NCBI GenBank assembly: GCA_958427355.1
Contig: CAUACA010000025.1
Location: 1-26,862, forward strand
Direction of reading: 5' to 3'
Source of the DNA: an uncultured Collinsella sp.
GTDB taxonomy: Bacteria > Actinomycetota > Coriobacteriia > Coriobacteriales > Coriobacteriaceae
DNA: 26,862 nucleotides
Within the stretch, counting starts at the first letter, position 1. Each line of letters opens with the position of its first letter. Positions 16,187 through 23,334 of the stretch are shown here, one piece after another. The position numbers and the translations under genes are program-made. The notes below the pieces were generated by a model, which worked only from the letters and a program-made list of their open reading frames with translations, was not told the DNA's origin and searched no databases.

Positions 16187-16216
16187 GCGCGAGCGGTGCA
16201 TGAGGACCGCTCGCGC
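16187..16216 (-). other. Intercistronic 11-bp hairpin (dehydrogenase / gntR)
   Basis: GCGCGAGCGGT and ACCGCTCGCGC are perfect complements with an 8-nt loop. There is no U-tract. It probably adjusts the relative expression of the two genes by stabilising or processing the mRNA. Confidence 0.7.
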
Positions 16217-16230
16217 AGGTGTCGATCGAT

Positions 16231-17256
16231 TTACTTGCTGGGGTCGATTATATATTTACCCATGGCACGCAGAGCTGGGTCTGACAGGATGGCGCCGAGT
16301 TCGTCGAGGGAAGCCACCTTGGCGACCATCGAGGATACGTCGAGCCTGCCAGAGTCGATGAGCTCGAGCGCGCGACGCTGCGTATAAGGGTTAATGTAGG
16401 ACGAAGTAAGCACAAGCTCCTTCTGGAAGACCTCGAAGGGCTTGACGGTGATTGTCTCATCGGGCTTGGTGAGGCCGAACATCATGACCGTAGCCTTGTG
16501 GCCGGCGATCTGGATGGCCTGCTCGATGGTGACGGGCTTGCCAACACACTCGATAACGACATCGACGTTGCCGACGCCCTCCTGCTTCAGGCGGGCCGGG
16601 ACGTCCTCGTGGATGGAATCAATTGCCAGGTCGGCGCCGAGTTTGAGCGCAACCTCGCGCTTGCCTTCGACGGGCTCGAGCAAGACAACCTTGGTGGCGC
16701 CGGCGTTTTTAGCAAGCTGCATCATGAGCAGACCGATCATGCCACCGCCGATAACGACAACTGTGCTGCCGGGCTTGATGTTGCACATATCGATGCCGTG
16801 CAGGCAGCAGGCGACGGGCTCGGTCATAGCACCCTGCTCAAAGCTGGTGTGATCGCCCAACTTGTAGACTTGCTGCATATCGACGGAGCAGTACTCGGCA
16901 AAGCCGCCGTTAACGGTGGTGCCGTAACCGGTCATATGCTCGCAGTAGTGGTTGATTCCGTCGCGGCAGGGTTCGCAGCAGCCGCAGGGATGGTTTGGGT
17001 CGATGCACACGCGATCGCCCGGTTTAAAGCCGGTGACATCGCTGCCCACGGCCTTGACAACGCCCGCAAACTCATGACCAAGGATCGTGGGCGGGGTAAC
17101 GTCGGCTGCACCCTTGTCGCCTTCATAGATATGCACGTCGGTGCCGCAGACGCCGCAAGCTTTGACGTTGATCAGAACGTCGCGCTTGCCCACGGCCGGC
17201 TTTGCCGATTCCTCGACTCTGAGGTCGTGCTTTCCATAGAAGACCGCGCTTTTCAT
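16231..17256 (-). CDS. Zinc-dependent polyol/alcohol dehydrogenase (MDR family)
   Basis: A 341-residue medium-chain dehydrogenase/reductase. Catalytic zinc ligands are Cys37 (GVCGTD) and His61-Glu62 (GHE), with Glu146 in TEPVACCLHG as in sorbitol dehydrogenase-type enzymes. The structural zinc Cys set is within CGCCEPCRDGINHYC (91-105). The Rossmann motif VIGGGMIG is at 168-175, and Glu194 after the second strand suggests NAD preference. The substrate is probably a polyol or secondary alcohol; sorbitol, threonine and butanediol dehydrogenases look alike at this level. The ATG at 17256 follows AAGGAG. It is divergent from the PTS gene across a shared GntR-type operator region and upstream of the gntR gene, so it probably belongs to the same sugar regulon. 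Confidence 0.88.
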   Translation of the reverse strand: MKSAVFYGKHDLRVEESAKPAVGKRDVLINVKACGVCGTDVHIYEGDKGAADVTPPTILGHEFAGVVKAVGSDVTGFKPGDRVCIDPNHPCGCCEPCRDGINHYCEHMTGYGTTVNGGFAEYCSVDMQQVYKLGDHTSFEQGAMTEPVACCLHGIDMCNIKPGSTVVVIGGGMIGLLMMQLAKNAGATKVVLLEPVEGKREVALKLGADLAIDSIHEDVPARLKQEGVGNVDVVIECVGKPVTIEQAIQIAGHKATVMMFGLTKPDETITVKPFEVFQKELVLTSSYINPYTQRRALELIDSGRLDVSSMVAKVASLDELGAILSDPALRAMGKYIIDPSK

Positions 17257-17292
17257 GGTGACTCCTTAACGTGGCGGTGAATATTGTAATGA

Positions 17293-17321
17293 AGTATAGG
17301 TATGTCTAGAGGAACAGACAA
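17293..17321 (-). promoter_or_regulatory. Promoter of the dehydrogenase-gntR unit
   Basis: On the minus strand a -35 TTGTCT (17321-17316) and a -10 TATACT (17298-17293) are separated by exactly 17 bp. The spacer contains a TCTAGA site (17303-17310 region), so binding there would block polymerase. Confidence 0.75.
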
Positions 17322-17336
17322 GCACATCTAGACAAG
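17303..17336. promoter_or_regulatory. Two GntR-type operators (TGTCTAGA and TCTAGACA)
   Basis: TGTCTAGA at 17303-17310 and CATCTAGACAAG at 17325-17336 are half- or near-palindromes of the consensus TTGTCTAGACAA. One lies inside the dehydrogenase promoter spacer and one just upstream of its -35. They are probably bound by the adjacent GntR/UTRA protein. Confidence 0.65.
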
Positions 17337-17452
17337 TTGAAAAGAAATATAAATTGCAGCCATCAGCTATGTCAGATTTAGCAGGCAAAATACTGGACTT
17401 ATACCGTTTACGGCCAATAATCGACCGCTGACCGAACATAGAAAACGTATTA

Positions 17453-17476
17453 ACTTGTCTAGATAAGTGATATGAT
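17453..17476 (+). promoter_or_regulatory. GntR-type operator next to the PTS -10 box
   Basis: ACTTGTCTAGATAAGT (17453-17468) is a 16-bp palindrome with a single mismatched pair, immediately followed by a TATGAT -10 (17471-17476). This is the best match of the three sites and sits where a repressor would block the PTS promoter. Confidence 0.75.
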
Positions 17477-17613
17477 AAAAATAGAAGCGCAAGAAGTCAG
17501 GGAAGCGGGCCCACCCGTCCTATTGCACGAGGTACACGCAAACGGCGCGTCTGCGGTCTCGAGTGAAGCCAAAACCGCAGTCGCTCCGAATGAAGAGAGG
17601 GGGATTCCCCGTC

Positions 17614-19221
17614 ATGATGCAAAAGATACAACGTTTCGGCGGTGCAATGTACACGCCTGCAATTCTTTTCGCATTTTCCGGAATCGTCGTCGGCCTGGGT
17701 ACGCTGTTTACCACCGAGGCGATCTTTGGCGAGATGGCCACTGCGGGCCATCTTTGGTTTGATTGCTGGAATGTGCTGCTCCAGGGTGGTTGGACGCTCT
17801 TTAACCAGATGCCGTTGCTGTTTTGCGTAGCGTTGCCAATCTCGCTCGCGAACAAGCAGAACGCTCGCTGCTGCATGGAGGCTTTGGCCATCTACCTTAC
17901 CTTCAACTACTTTGTAAGCACAATCTTGGGGCAGTGGGGCCCTGTCTTTGGTGTCGACTACTCTGTCGAGGCGGGCAGCGGTACTGGTCTTGCCACTATC
18001 GCAAGCATCAAAACGCTTGATATGGGCATCATGGGCGCGCTCATTATCTCTGGTATCGCCACAATGCTGCATAACAAGTTCTTCGACACCGAACTTCCTG
18101 AGTGGCTGGGCGTGTTCTCGGGCTCTGTGTTCATCTATATGATCGGTTTCTTCGTTATGGTTCCGGTCGCTCTTATCGCCTGCCTGGTGTGGCCGCATGT
18201 TCAGGCTGCTATCTCCGCCTTCCAGGGATTCATCCTTTCCGCCGGTACGTTTGGCGTGGGTGTCTTTGCTTTCTTCGAGCGCGTGCTGATCCCTACAGGC
18301 CTGCACCACTTTATCTATACGCCGTTCTATTACGACAACGCGGCGGTCAACGGCGGCATCTTTGCTGCTTGGGCCAACATCCTGCCCCAACTGGCTGCCG
18401 ATCCGAGCATTGCTCTTAAGGATGCCGCACCCTGGGCTGCCTATACCTGCCCTGGTTGGACTAAGGTCTTCGGCTCGCTTGGCGTCGCCATTGCGTTTTA
18501 TATGACCGCCAAACCCGAGCGCAAGCAGCGCGTCAAGGCTCTGCTGATCCCGGTCACCCTTACCGCTATGCTTTGCGGTATCACCGAGCCGCTTGACTTC
18601 ACCTTCCTGTTCATCGCGCCCGGCCTGTTCGTCGTCCACTGCGTGCTCGGAGCGCTCGGCTGCATGGCTCAAAACCTCCTTGGCGTCGTGGGCATCTTCG
18701 ACGGCGGCATCATCTCGATGCTCTCGTGGGACTGGCTGCCCCTTTGGGCCGCACACGGTCTGCAGTACGCCATCTCCATCCTTGTCGGTCTGTGCTTTAC
18801 CGCTCTTTGGGTCGTGGTCTTCCGTTTCCTGATCGTCAAGTTCGACTTTAAGACTCCCGGTCGCGAGGATGATGATGTTGAGGTCGAGCTCAAGTCCAAG
18901 GCCGACTACAAGCAAAAGCAGAGCGGTGCTGCTGGCAAATCGGTCGCCCAGAGTAAAGATGATGAGCGCTTGGTGCTTGCCGAGAACATCCTCGATCTGC
19001 TCGGTGGCACGGATAACATCATCGATGTAACTAACTGCGCTACCCGTCTGCGCGTTAACGTCAAGGACAAGAGCGTCGTTGCGCCCGAGGCTTCCTTCAA
19101 GGCGATCGGTACGCATGGTTTGGTGGTCCAAGGTCAGTCAATCCAGGTCATCATCGGCCTTACCGTCCCGCAGGTTCGTGAGAAGTTCGAGAGCCTTCTG
19201 AAGTTCGAGAGTCTTCTGTAA
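17614..19221 (+). CDS. PTS alpha-glucoside-type EIICB transporter
   Basis: A 535-residue sugar-specific permease of the glucose/glucoside PTS family. The N-terminal EIIC half is strongly hydrophobic with about ten membrane segments and carries the family motif GITEPLDF (322-329). A hydrophilic linker (about 420-455) leads to EIIB with phosphorylatable Cys475 in DVTNCATRLRV. No EIIA domain is present, so a separate glucose-type EIIA must serve it. Pairing with the GH4 gene downstream indicates alpha-glucosides (maltose, sucrose isomers, or glucosyl-polyols) as substrates, delivered as 6-phosphates. The start is one of two adjacent ATGs (17614/17617) after a GAGGGGG motif, matching the family N-terminus MQKIQRFGGAMYTP; longer starts add unrelated residues. 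The C-terminus ends in KFESLLKFESLL from an 18-bp tandem duplication. Confidence 0.93.
   Translation: MMQKIQRFGGAMYTPAILFAFSGIVVGLGTLFTTEAIFGEMATAGHLWFDCWNVLLQGGWTLFNQMPLLFCVALPISLANKQNARCCMEALAIYLTFNYFVSTILGQWGPVFGVDYSVEAGSGTGLATIASIKTLDMGIMGALIISGIATMLHNKFFDTELPEWLGVFSGSVFIYMIGFFVMVPVALIACLVWPHVQAAISAFQGFILSAGTFGVGVFAFFERVLIPTGLHHFIYTPFYYDNAAVNGGIFAAWANILPQLAADPSIALKDAAPWAAYTCPGWTKVFGSLGVAIAFYMTAKPERKQRVKALLIPVTLTAMLCGITEPLDFTFLFIAPGLFVVHCVLGALGCMAQNLLGVVGIFDGGIISMLSWDWLPLWAAHGLQYAISILVGLCFTALWVVVFRFLIVKFDFKTPGREDDDVEVELKSKADYKQKQSGAAGKSVAQSKDDERLVLAENILDLLGGTDNIIDVTNCATRLRVNVKDKSVVAPEASFKAIGTHGLVVQGQSIQVIIGLTVPQVREKFESLLKFESLL
19183..19218 (+). repeat. 18-bp tandem duplication at the 3' end of the PTS gene
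   Basis: Two copies of an 18-bp unit (19183-19200, 19201-19218) differ at one base and encode KFESLL twice. The stop follows directly. It looks like a recent in-frame slippage or duplication adding six residues to EIIB. Confidence 0.95.
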
Positions 19222-19239
19222 ACCATCGTCCATCGAAAC

Positions 19240-19279
19240 AATCGGCCTTGCAGAGCCGGTATGCACCGCAAGGCCGATT
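19240..19279 (+). other. Hairpin between the PTS gene and malH
   Basis: AATCGGCCTTGC (19240-19251) and GCAAGGCCGATT (19268-19279) are a perfect 12-bp inverted repeat with a 16-nt loop. No U-tract follows. It is probably an mRNA processing or stability element that lets the two co-transcribed genes be expressed at different levels. Confidence 0.75.
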
Positions 19280-19376
19280 CTGGAGATAAAAAACTCCACT
19301 TCTAGGTAACAATTCCAAACCGTACAGGCCGCGTGCGGGGATGGATTGAGCAAGCGGCCAGAATGAGGAGGACATC

Positions 19377-20720
19377 ATGTCCAAGAAAAACTATGCCGTG
19401 ACCATTGCCGGCGGTGGCTCTACCTTCACTCCGGGCATCGCTCTGATGCTGCTTGAGGAGCGCGACCGCTTCCCGGTCAACAAGGTGACCTTCTACGACA
19501 ACAACGCCGAGCGCCAGGAGACCGTGGCCAAGGCCTGCGAGATCTACTTCCACGAGAACGCCCCCGAGGTTGAGTTCAACTACACCACCGACCCCGAGAC
19601 CGCTTTTACCGGTACTGACTTCGTTCTCGCTCACATCCGCGTCGGCCTGTACGCCATGCGTGAGCTCGACGAGAAGATTCCTCTCAAGTACGGCTGCGTT
19701 GGTCAAGAGACCTGCGGTGCCGGCGGTATCGCCTACGGCATGCGCTCCATCGGCGGCGTCATCGAGATCCTGGACTACATGGAGAAGTACAGCCCCAACG
19801 CCTGGATGCTCAACTACTCCAACCCCGCGGCTATTGTCGCAGAGGCTTGCCGCGTGCTGCGCCCCAACAGCCGCATCATCAACATCTGCGACATGCCGAT
19901 CGACCTCATGGATAAGATGAGCCGTATGTGCGGCATCAAGGATCGTCGCGAGCTGCAGTACAGCTACTACGGCCTCAACCACTTTGGTTGGTGGAGCAAG
20001 ATCTACGACAAGGAGGGTAACGACCTCATGCCGCAGATCAAGGAGCACATGGCAAAGAACGGCTACTTGGACGGCATTGAGCACGAGGCCGGTAAGGAGC
20101 AGCACGTCGAGGAGAGCTGGATTCACACCTTCGGCAAGGCCAAGGATGTCTATGCTGTCGATCCCGAGACGATTCCCAACACCTACCTCAAGTACTACCT
20201 GTACCCGGACTATGTTGTCGAGACGTCTGACCCCAACTACACTCGCGCCAATGAGGTTATGGACGGCCGCGAGAAGAAGGTCTTTGGCGCTTGCCGCGAC
20301 ATCATCGCCAAGGGTACTGCCAAGGACGGCGGCTTTGAGCCCGACGTACACGCCAACTACATCGTCGACCTTGCCTGCGCGCTGGCCGAGAACACGCTCG
20401 AGCGCTTCCTGCTGATCGTCCCCAACGATGGTGCTGTGCCCAACTTCGACCCGACGGCCATGGTCGAGGTGCCTTGCATCGTCGGTTCCAACGGCTTTGA
20501 GAAGATCTGCCAGGGCCCGATCCCGCAGTTCCAGAAGGGCCTGATGGAGCAGCAGGTTTCCGTTGAGAAGCTCGTTGTCCAGGCTTGGGTCGAGGGCAGC
20601 TATCAGAAGCTCTGGCAGGCGCTCACGCTCTCCAAGACCATTCCTTCGGCAAGCGTTGCTAAGCAGATCCTGGACGAGCTCATCGAGGCCAACAAGGATT
20701 TCTGGCCCGAGCTTAAGTAA
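19377..20720 (+). CDS. malH: 6-phospho-alpha-glucosidase, GH4
   Basis: A 447-residue NAD+ and metal-dependent glycosidase that cleaves phospho-alpha-glucosides to glucose 6-phosphate plus aglycone by an oxidation-elimination mechanism. The NAD site GGGSTFTPG is at 12-20. Metal ligands are Cys171 (ICDMP) and His202 (LNHFGWW), the same numbers as in GlvA/MalA, and CDMP is the alpha-glucosidase subfamily signature. Length matches the family. A strong GAGGAGG precedes the ATG at 19377. It lies 155 bp downstream of the PTS gene with a hairpin but no terminator between, so it is probably one operon under the GntR/UTRA regulator. Substrates could be maltose-, sucrose-isomer- or glucosyl-polyol-phosphates; the specific one cannot be read. 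No clear terminator follows. Confidence 0.94.
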   Translation: MSKKNYAVTIAGGGSTFTPGIALMLLEERDRFPVNKVTFYDNNAERQETVAKACEIYFHENAPEVEFNYTTDPETAFTGTDFVLAHIRVGLYAMRELDEKIPLKYGCVGQETCGAGGIAYGMRSIGGVIEILDYMEKYSPNAWMLNYSNPAAIVAEACRVLRPNSRIINICDMPIDLMDKMSRMCGIKDRRELQYSYYGLNHFGWWSKIYDKEGNDLMPQIKEHMAKNGYLDGIEHEAGKEQHVEESWIHTFGKAKDVYAVDPETIPNTYLKYYLYPDYVVETSDPNYTRANEVMDGREKKVFGACRDIIAKGTAKDGGFEPDVHANYIVDLACALAENTLERFLLIVPNDGAVPNFDPTAMVEVPCIVGSNGFEKICQGPIPQFQKGLMEQQVSVEKLVVQAWVEGSYQKLWQALTLSKTIPSASVAKQILDELIEANKDFWPELK

Positions 20721-20760
20721 AGACTGCTGACTCGAACCCTCACGCATCTCTGCTTCATTT

Positions 20761-20810
20761 GCGCCGCCGCGGTGTCCGGATTCGCCCGGATGCTGCGGCG
20801 GCGCTATACT
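20761..20810 (+). promoter_or_regulatory. Palindrome abutting the ychF -10 box
   Basis: GCGCCGCCGC (20761-20770) and GCGGCGGCGC (20795-20804) are perfect complements, with an inner CCGG.../CCCGG partial stem. TATACT (20805-20810) follows immediately and is the best -10 for ychF. The structure might terminate malH read-through or act as an operator. There is no U-tract. Confidence 0.5.
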
Positions 20811-20847
20811 TATGAAGTTTGAAGTACCTGTACCAAAAGGAGCTGTC

Positions 20848-21924
20848 GTGTCCCTTTCCATCGGTATCGTGGGCCTGCCCAACGTGGGCAAGTCGACGCT
20901 GTTCACCGCGCTTACCAAAAAGACCGGCCTTGCCGCCAACTACCCGTTTGCCACGATCGACCCTAACGTGGGCATCGTCGATGTGCCCGATAGCCGCCTG
21001 CAAAAGCTCGCCGACATCGTTAACCCCGGCCGTATTGTGCCGGCTACGGTCGAGTTCGTCGACATCGCTGGCCTGGTAAAGGGTGCCAACGAGGGCGAGG
21101 GCCTGGGCAACCAGTTCTTGGCAAACATCCGCGAGACCGACGCCATCTGCGAGGTCGTGCGCTACTTTAAGGATCCCAACGTCATGCGTGAGGTGGGCCG
21201 CACGGGCGAGTTCGTCGACCCCGCCGGCGATGCCGATACCATCATGACCGAGCTCATCCTGGCCGACATGGGCACGCTCGAGAAGCAACTGCCCAAGCTC
21301 GAGAAGGAGGCCAAGCGCGACAAGGAGCTCATGCCCAAGTTCGAGGTGGCCAAGCGCCTGCTTGCCTGGCTCAACGAGGGCAAGCGCGCCGCATCCATGG
21401 AGATGACCGACGAGGAGCGTGCTGCCGCCAAGGGCCTGTTCCTGCTCACCATGAAGCCCATCCTGTATGTGGCCAACGTGGACGAGGATATGCTCAACGA
21501 GGACCTGGCGCCCATCGATGGTGTCAAGCCGTTGCCGATCTGCGCCAAGATCGAGGCCGAGCTTTCCGAGCTCGATCCCGAGGACGCCGCCGACTACCTG
21601 GAGAGCCTGGGCCTGGAGCAGCCCGGTCTGGACGTGCTCGCGCAGGCGGCCTATAAGCTGCTCGGTCTGCAGTCGTTCTTTACGGCCGGCGAGATGGAGG
21701 TCAAGGCCTGGACGGTTCGTCAGGGCGCGACCGCCCCGCAGGCTGCCGGCGTCATCCACACCGATTTTGAACGCGGCTTTATTAAGGCCGAGGTTATTGG
21801 CTACGACGACTACATCGAGCTCGGCGGCGAGCAGGGCGCCAAGGCCGCCGGCAAGCTGCGCATTGAGGGCAAGGACTATGTCATGGCCGATGGCGACGTC
21901 GTGCACTTCCGCTTTAACGTGTAA
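20848..21924 (+). CDS. ychF: Ribosome-associated Obg-like ATPase YchF
   Basis: A 358-residue P-loop protein of the Obg/OLA1 branch that prefers ATP to GTP and associates with ribosomes. G1 is GLPNVGKST (9-17), followed by the family's DVPD and DIAGLVKGA motifs. The G4 position reads NVDED rather than NKxD, as expected for the ATP-specific YchF group. A helical insert and a C-terminal TGS-like domain (HTDFERGFIKAEVI to VHFRFNV) follow. The start is taken as GTG at 20848, five bases after AAAAGGAG. An upstream in-frame ATG at 20812 sits one base after the -10 box and so could not be translated from that promoter. It is followed 11 bp later by a DUF1648 gene, probably in the same transcript. Confidence 0.95.
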   Translation: MSLSIGIVGLPNVGKSTLFTALTKKTGLAANYPFATIDPNVGIVDVPDSRLQKLADIVNPGRIVPATVEFVDIAGLVKGANEGEGLGNQFLANIRETDAICEVVRYFKDPNVMREVGRTGEFVDPAGDADTIMTELILADMGTLEKQLPKLEKEAKRDKELMPKFEVAKRLLAWLNEGKRAASMEMTDEERAAAKGLFLLTMKPILYVANVDEDMLNEDLAPIDGVKPLPICAKIEAELSELDPEDAADYLESLGLEQPGLDVLAQAAYKLLGLQSFFTAGEMEVKAWTVRQGATAPQAAGVIHTDFERGFIKAEVIGYDDYIELGGEQGAKAAGKLRIEGKDYVMADGDVVHFRFNV

Positions 21925-21935
21925 GGGCGACGCAT

Positions 21936-22319
21936 ATGTTTAAATATGGCAAAAAAGCTGGGTACATGGGTATTGCGCTGCTCGTACTTGCGGTGATTCC
22001 GCTGGTGGTTGCAGCGTGTGTTATCCCCAACATTGGCCCCGAGGTGGCAACGAAGTTTAACGCCGCCGGCGAGGTGACGCGCTGGGGCAAGAGCTACGAG
22101 CTGCTGGCACTGCCGGTGCTCAACCTGCTGCTGAGCGTGGCGACGTACTTTACGGCGGGACGCCAGGCAAAGAACAACGAGGACTCCGCTGTGATGGCAC
22201 GTCTTGCGTGCGAGCGCTACCTGCGCAACGGCTGCATCACGGGCGTGTTCCTCAACGTAATCAACGTCTACTTTATGTATTCGGCGATTACTGGAACGGG
22301 CTTTGGCTTTGGTTTCTAG
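21936..22319 (+). CDS. DUF1648/SdpI-like small membrane protein
   Basis: A 127-residue membrane protein. TM1 is about 11-31, followed by the DUF1648 signature ATKFNAAGEVTRWGKS (38-53), resembling the IPxHFNxxGexDxWG motif of SdpI-type proteins. TM2 (54-74) and TM3 (about 98-118) follow. It ends in a Gly/Phe tail GFGFGF. Full SdpI immunity proteins are longer, so this is a DUF1648-only variant. It starts 11 bp after ychF, with only a modest ribosome-binding site (GGGCGA), and is convergent with the next gene (9 bp between stops). Function unknown. Confidence 0.75.
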   Translation: MFKYGKKAGYMGIALLVLAVIPLVVAACVIPNIGPEVATKFNAAGEVTRWGKSYELLALPVLNLLLSVATYFTAGRQAKNNEDSAVMARLACERYLRNGCITGVFLNVINVYFMYSAITGTGFGFGF

Positions 22320-22328
22320 CTTGTCCTT

Positions 22329-22718
22329 TTAGGCAACGAGCCTGCACGCATATTCAATGGCTGCTGCGAGGCCGCCGCTCGATCGTGGTTTAAAGACCAT
22401 GTCGGCGGCGGCCTCGTTTTCGTATCCGGCACCGCGAAGGGCAAGTGCGATACCGGCTTCCAGGAGAAGGGACAGACCGTGTTGGCTGGTTGCGATTACG
22501 GCAGCCTGATTGAGCGAGCAGCTGTGCGCTTGGCATTGGATGGCAAGTTCACCTTGCGCCGGGCAAGGGACCAGAACGGCGGCGACGCGACTTGATAGCA
22601 ATGCAAATGCTGTGCGCTCATCGGGCGAAAGGCATTCAGCTTCAACGACGACGAGCTTGGGCGGTGCGCTGTTTGTGCGAAGCGTGGCTCGGTACATGTG
22701 GACCGAAGAACCCGTCAT
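22329..22718 (-). CDS. Uncharacterised 129-residue protein divergent from an XRE regulator
   Basis: The family was not recognised. The protein is soluble and Ala/Leu-rich: a mixed N-terminal half with an LVVVEAECLSPDERTAFALL block, a Cys-containing middle (CPAQ, CQAHSC), then LLLEAGIALALRGAGYENEAAADMVFKPRSSG. There are no membrane segments or signal peptide. The ATG at 22718 follows CAGGAG at 6 nt; an upstream in-frame ATG at 22742 would lie within the palindrome. It is divergently transcribed from a 72-residue XRE protein across a perfect 24-bp palindrome, so it is probably repressed by that protein. Whether it is a toxin, an enzyme or something else cannot be told. Confidence 0.65.
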   Translation of the reverse strand: MTGSSVHMYRATLRTNSAPPKLVVVEAECLSPDERTAFALLSSRVAAVLVPCPAQGELAIQCQAHSCSLNQAAVIATSQHGLSLLLEAGIALALRGAGYENEAAADMVFKPRSSGGLAAAIEYACRLVA

Positions 22719-22741
22719 AGAAAACTCCTGTGTATTCGGCA

Positions 22742-22765
22742 AAACGTAAACTATAGTTTACGTTT
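22742..22765. promoter_or_regulatory. Perfect 24-bp palindromic operator
   Basis: The half-site AAACGTAAACTA is followed directly by its exact complement TAGTTTACGTTT with no spacer. The centre reads TATAGT on both strands, so it doubles as a -10-like box in each direction. It lies 23 bp from the unknown gene's start and 29 bp from the XRE gene's start, an ideal site for autoregulation by the XRE dimer. Confidence 0.85.
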
Positions 22766-22794
22766 ATGTTCGGCTCCATTTCAAACTCGGCTGC

Positions 22795-23013
22795 ATGGAC
22801 GAACGTGCGAAACAGATTCTTGGCAGGCGGGTCGAAGAGACACGCAGAGACCTTGGTATCTCCAAGGTTGATTTTTGTGTGGCGACAGGAATCAGCCGAC
22901 CCTACCTCGACCGAATCGAAGATGGGACGGCAAATTTCACGCTCAAGGTTCTATTTAAGATCGCACCCGCACTCGGCATGACGGTGTCAGAACTTCTCGA
23001 GGGTATCGAATAG
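22795..23013 (+). CDS. XRE-family helix-turn-helix regulator, single domain
   Basis: A 72-residue protein that is essentially one Cro/C1-type HTH. The helix-turn-helix SKVDFCVATGISRPYLDRIEDG (about 23-44) is followed by the dimer-helix block LKVLFKIAPALGMTVSELLEG. No effector domain is present. The ATG at 22795 has no clear Shine-Dalgarno and no alternative in-frame start, so translation may be weak. Its size is like controller proteins, antitoxin-type repressors or phage Cro. The palindrome upstream supports autorepression and control of the divergent gene. No restriction-modification partner is adjacent. Confidence 0.88.
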   Translation: MDERAKQILGRRVEETRRDLGISKVDFCVATGISRPYLDRIEDGTANFTLKVLFKIAPALGMTVSELLEGIE

Positions 23014-23048
23014 GGCGTTCCCCCGCTGTATTTGACGCTCTTTGGGCG

Positions 23049-23292
23049 GGTCCCCCTGGTTGCGATGTGCAAAATCGCGAGTATTCAGCACCTGTTCAGC
23101 CGTAGATGGTAGCTCGGGCGGCTGGCTTTGCCTTTTTGGCAGTAGTTAATCCACACGCTAAATAAAAATGTGGAATAAATATTTACTAGACGGTCCCCTC
23201 GTACTAAAAGTTCGTCTAGCAATCGGCCGATTCTATGCCTCCGGCGGAGAAATTGCAGAATACTCCGATTTTTGCACGGCCCGAGGGGGACC
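23049..23292. mobile_element. Element with about 40-bp terminal inverted repeats, no gene
   Basis: The left end (23049-23090) starts GGTCCCCCTGG and contains GTGCAAAATCGCGAGTATTC. The reverse complement of the right end (23254-23292) starts GGTCCCCCTCGG and contains GTGCAAAAATCGGAGTATTC. The shared blocks are too long and ordered to be chance. Inside are a perfect 12-bp palindrome AATCGGCCGATT (23221-23232) and a CTAGACG/CGTCTAG stem (23186-23219). The interior around 23150-23200 is AT-rich. This fills the gap between the XRE gene and asparaginase. No credible coding sequence is present. It resembles in design the 5255-5473 element. Confidence 0.55.
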
Positions 23293-23334
23293 ACCTGCCG
23301 TTTGGGGCTGCGATAAGTGGAGCTGCCTTAGGGA

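Larger units (their letters stand above)
17257..17613. promoter_or_regulatory. Divergent control region of the alpha-glucoside locus
   Basis: This 357-bp AT-rich region between the minus-strand dehydrogenase and the plus-strand PTS gene holds both promoters and three TCTAGA-centred sites (listed separately). The remainder (about 17340-17450) shows no further obvious repeat. A short GGGG/CCCC hairpin overlaps the PTS ribosome-binding site (about 17600-17611). Confidence 0.75.

Noticed and set aside
17497..21906. Long minus-strand open frames opposite the PTS, malH and ychF genes
   Set aside because: Codon-bias shadows; they cross terminators and promoters and lack any domain.
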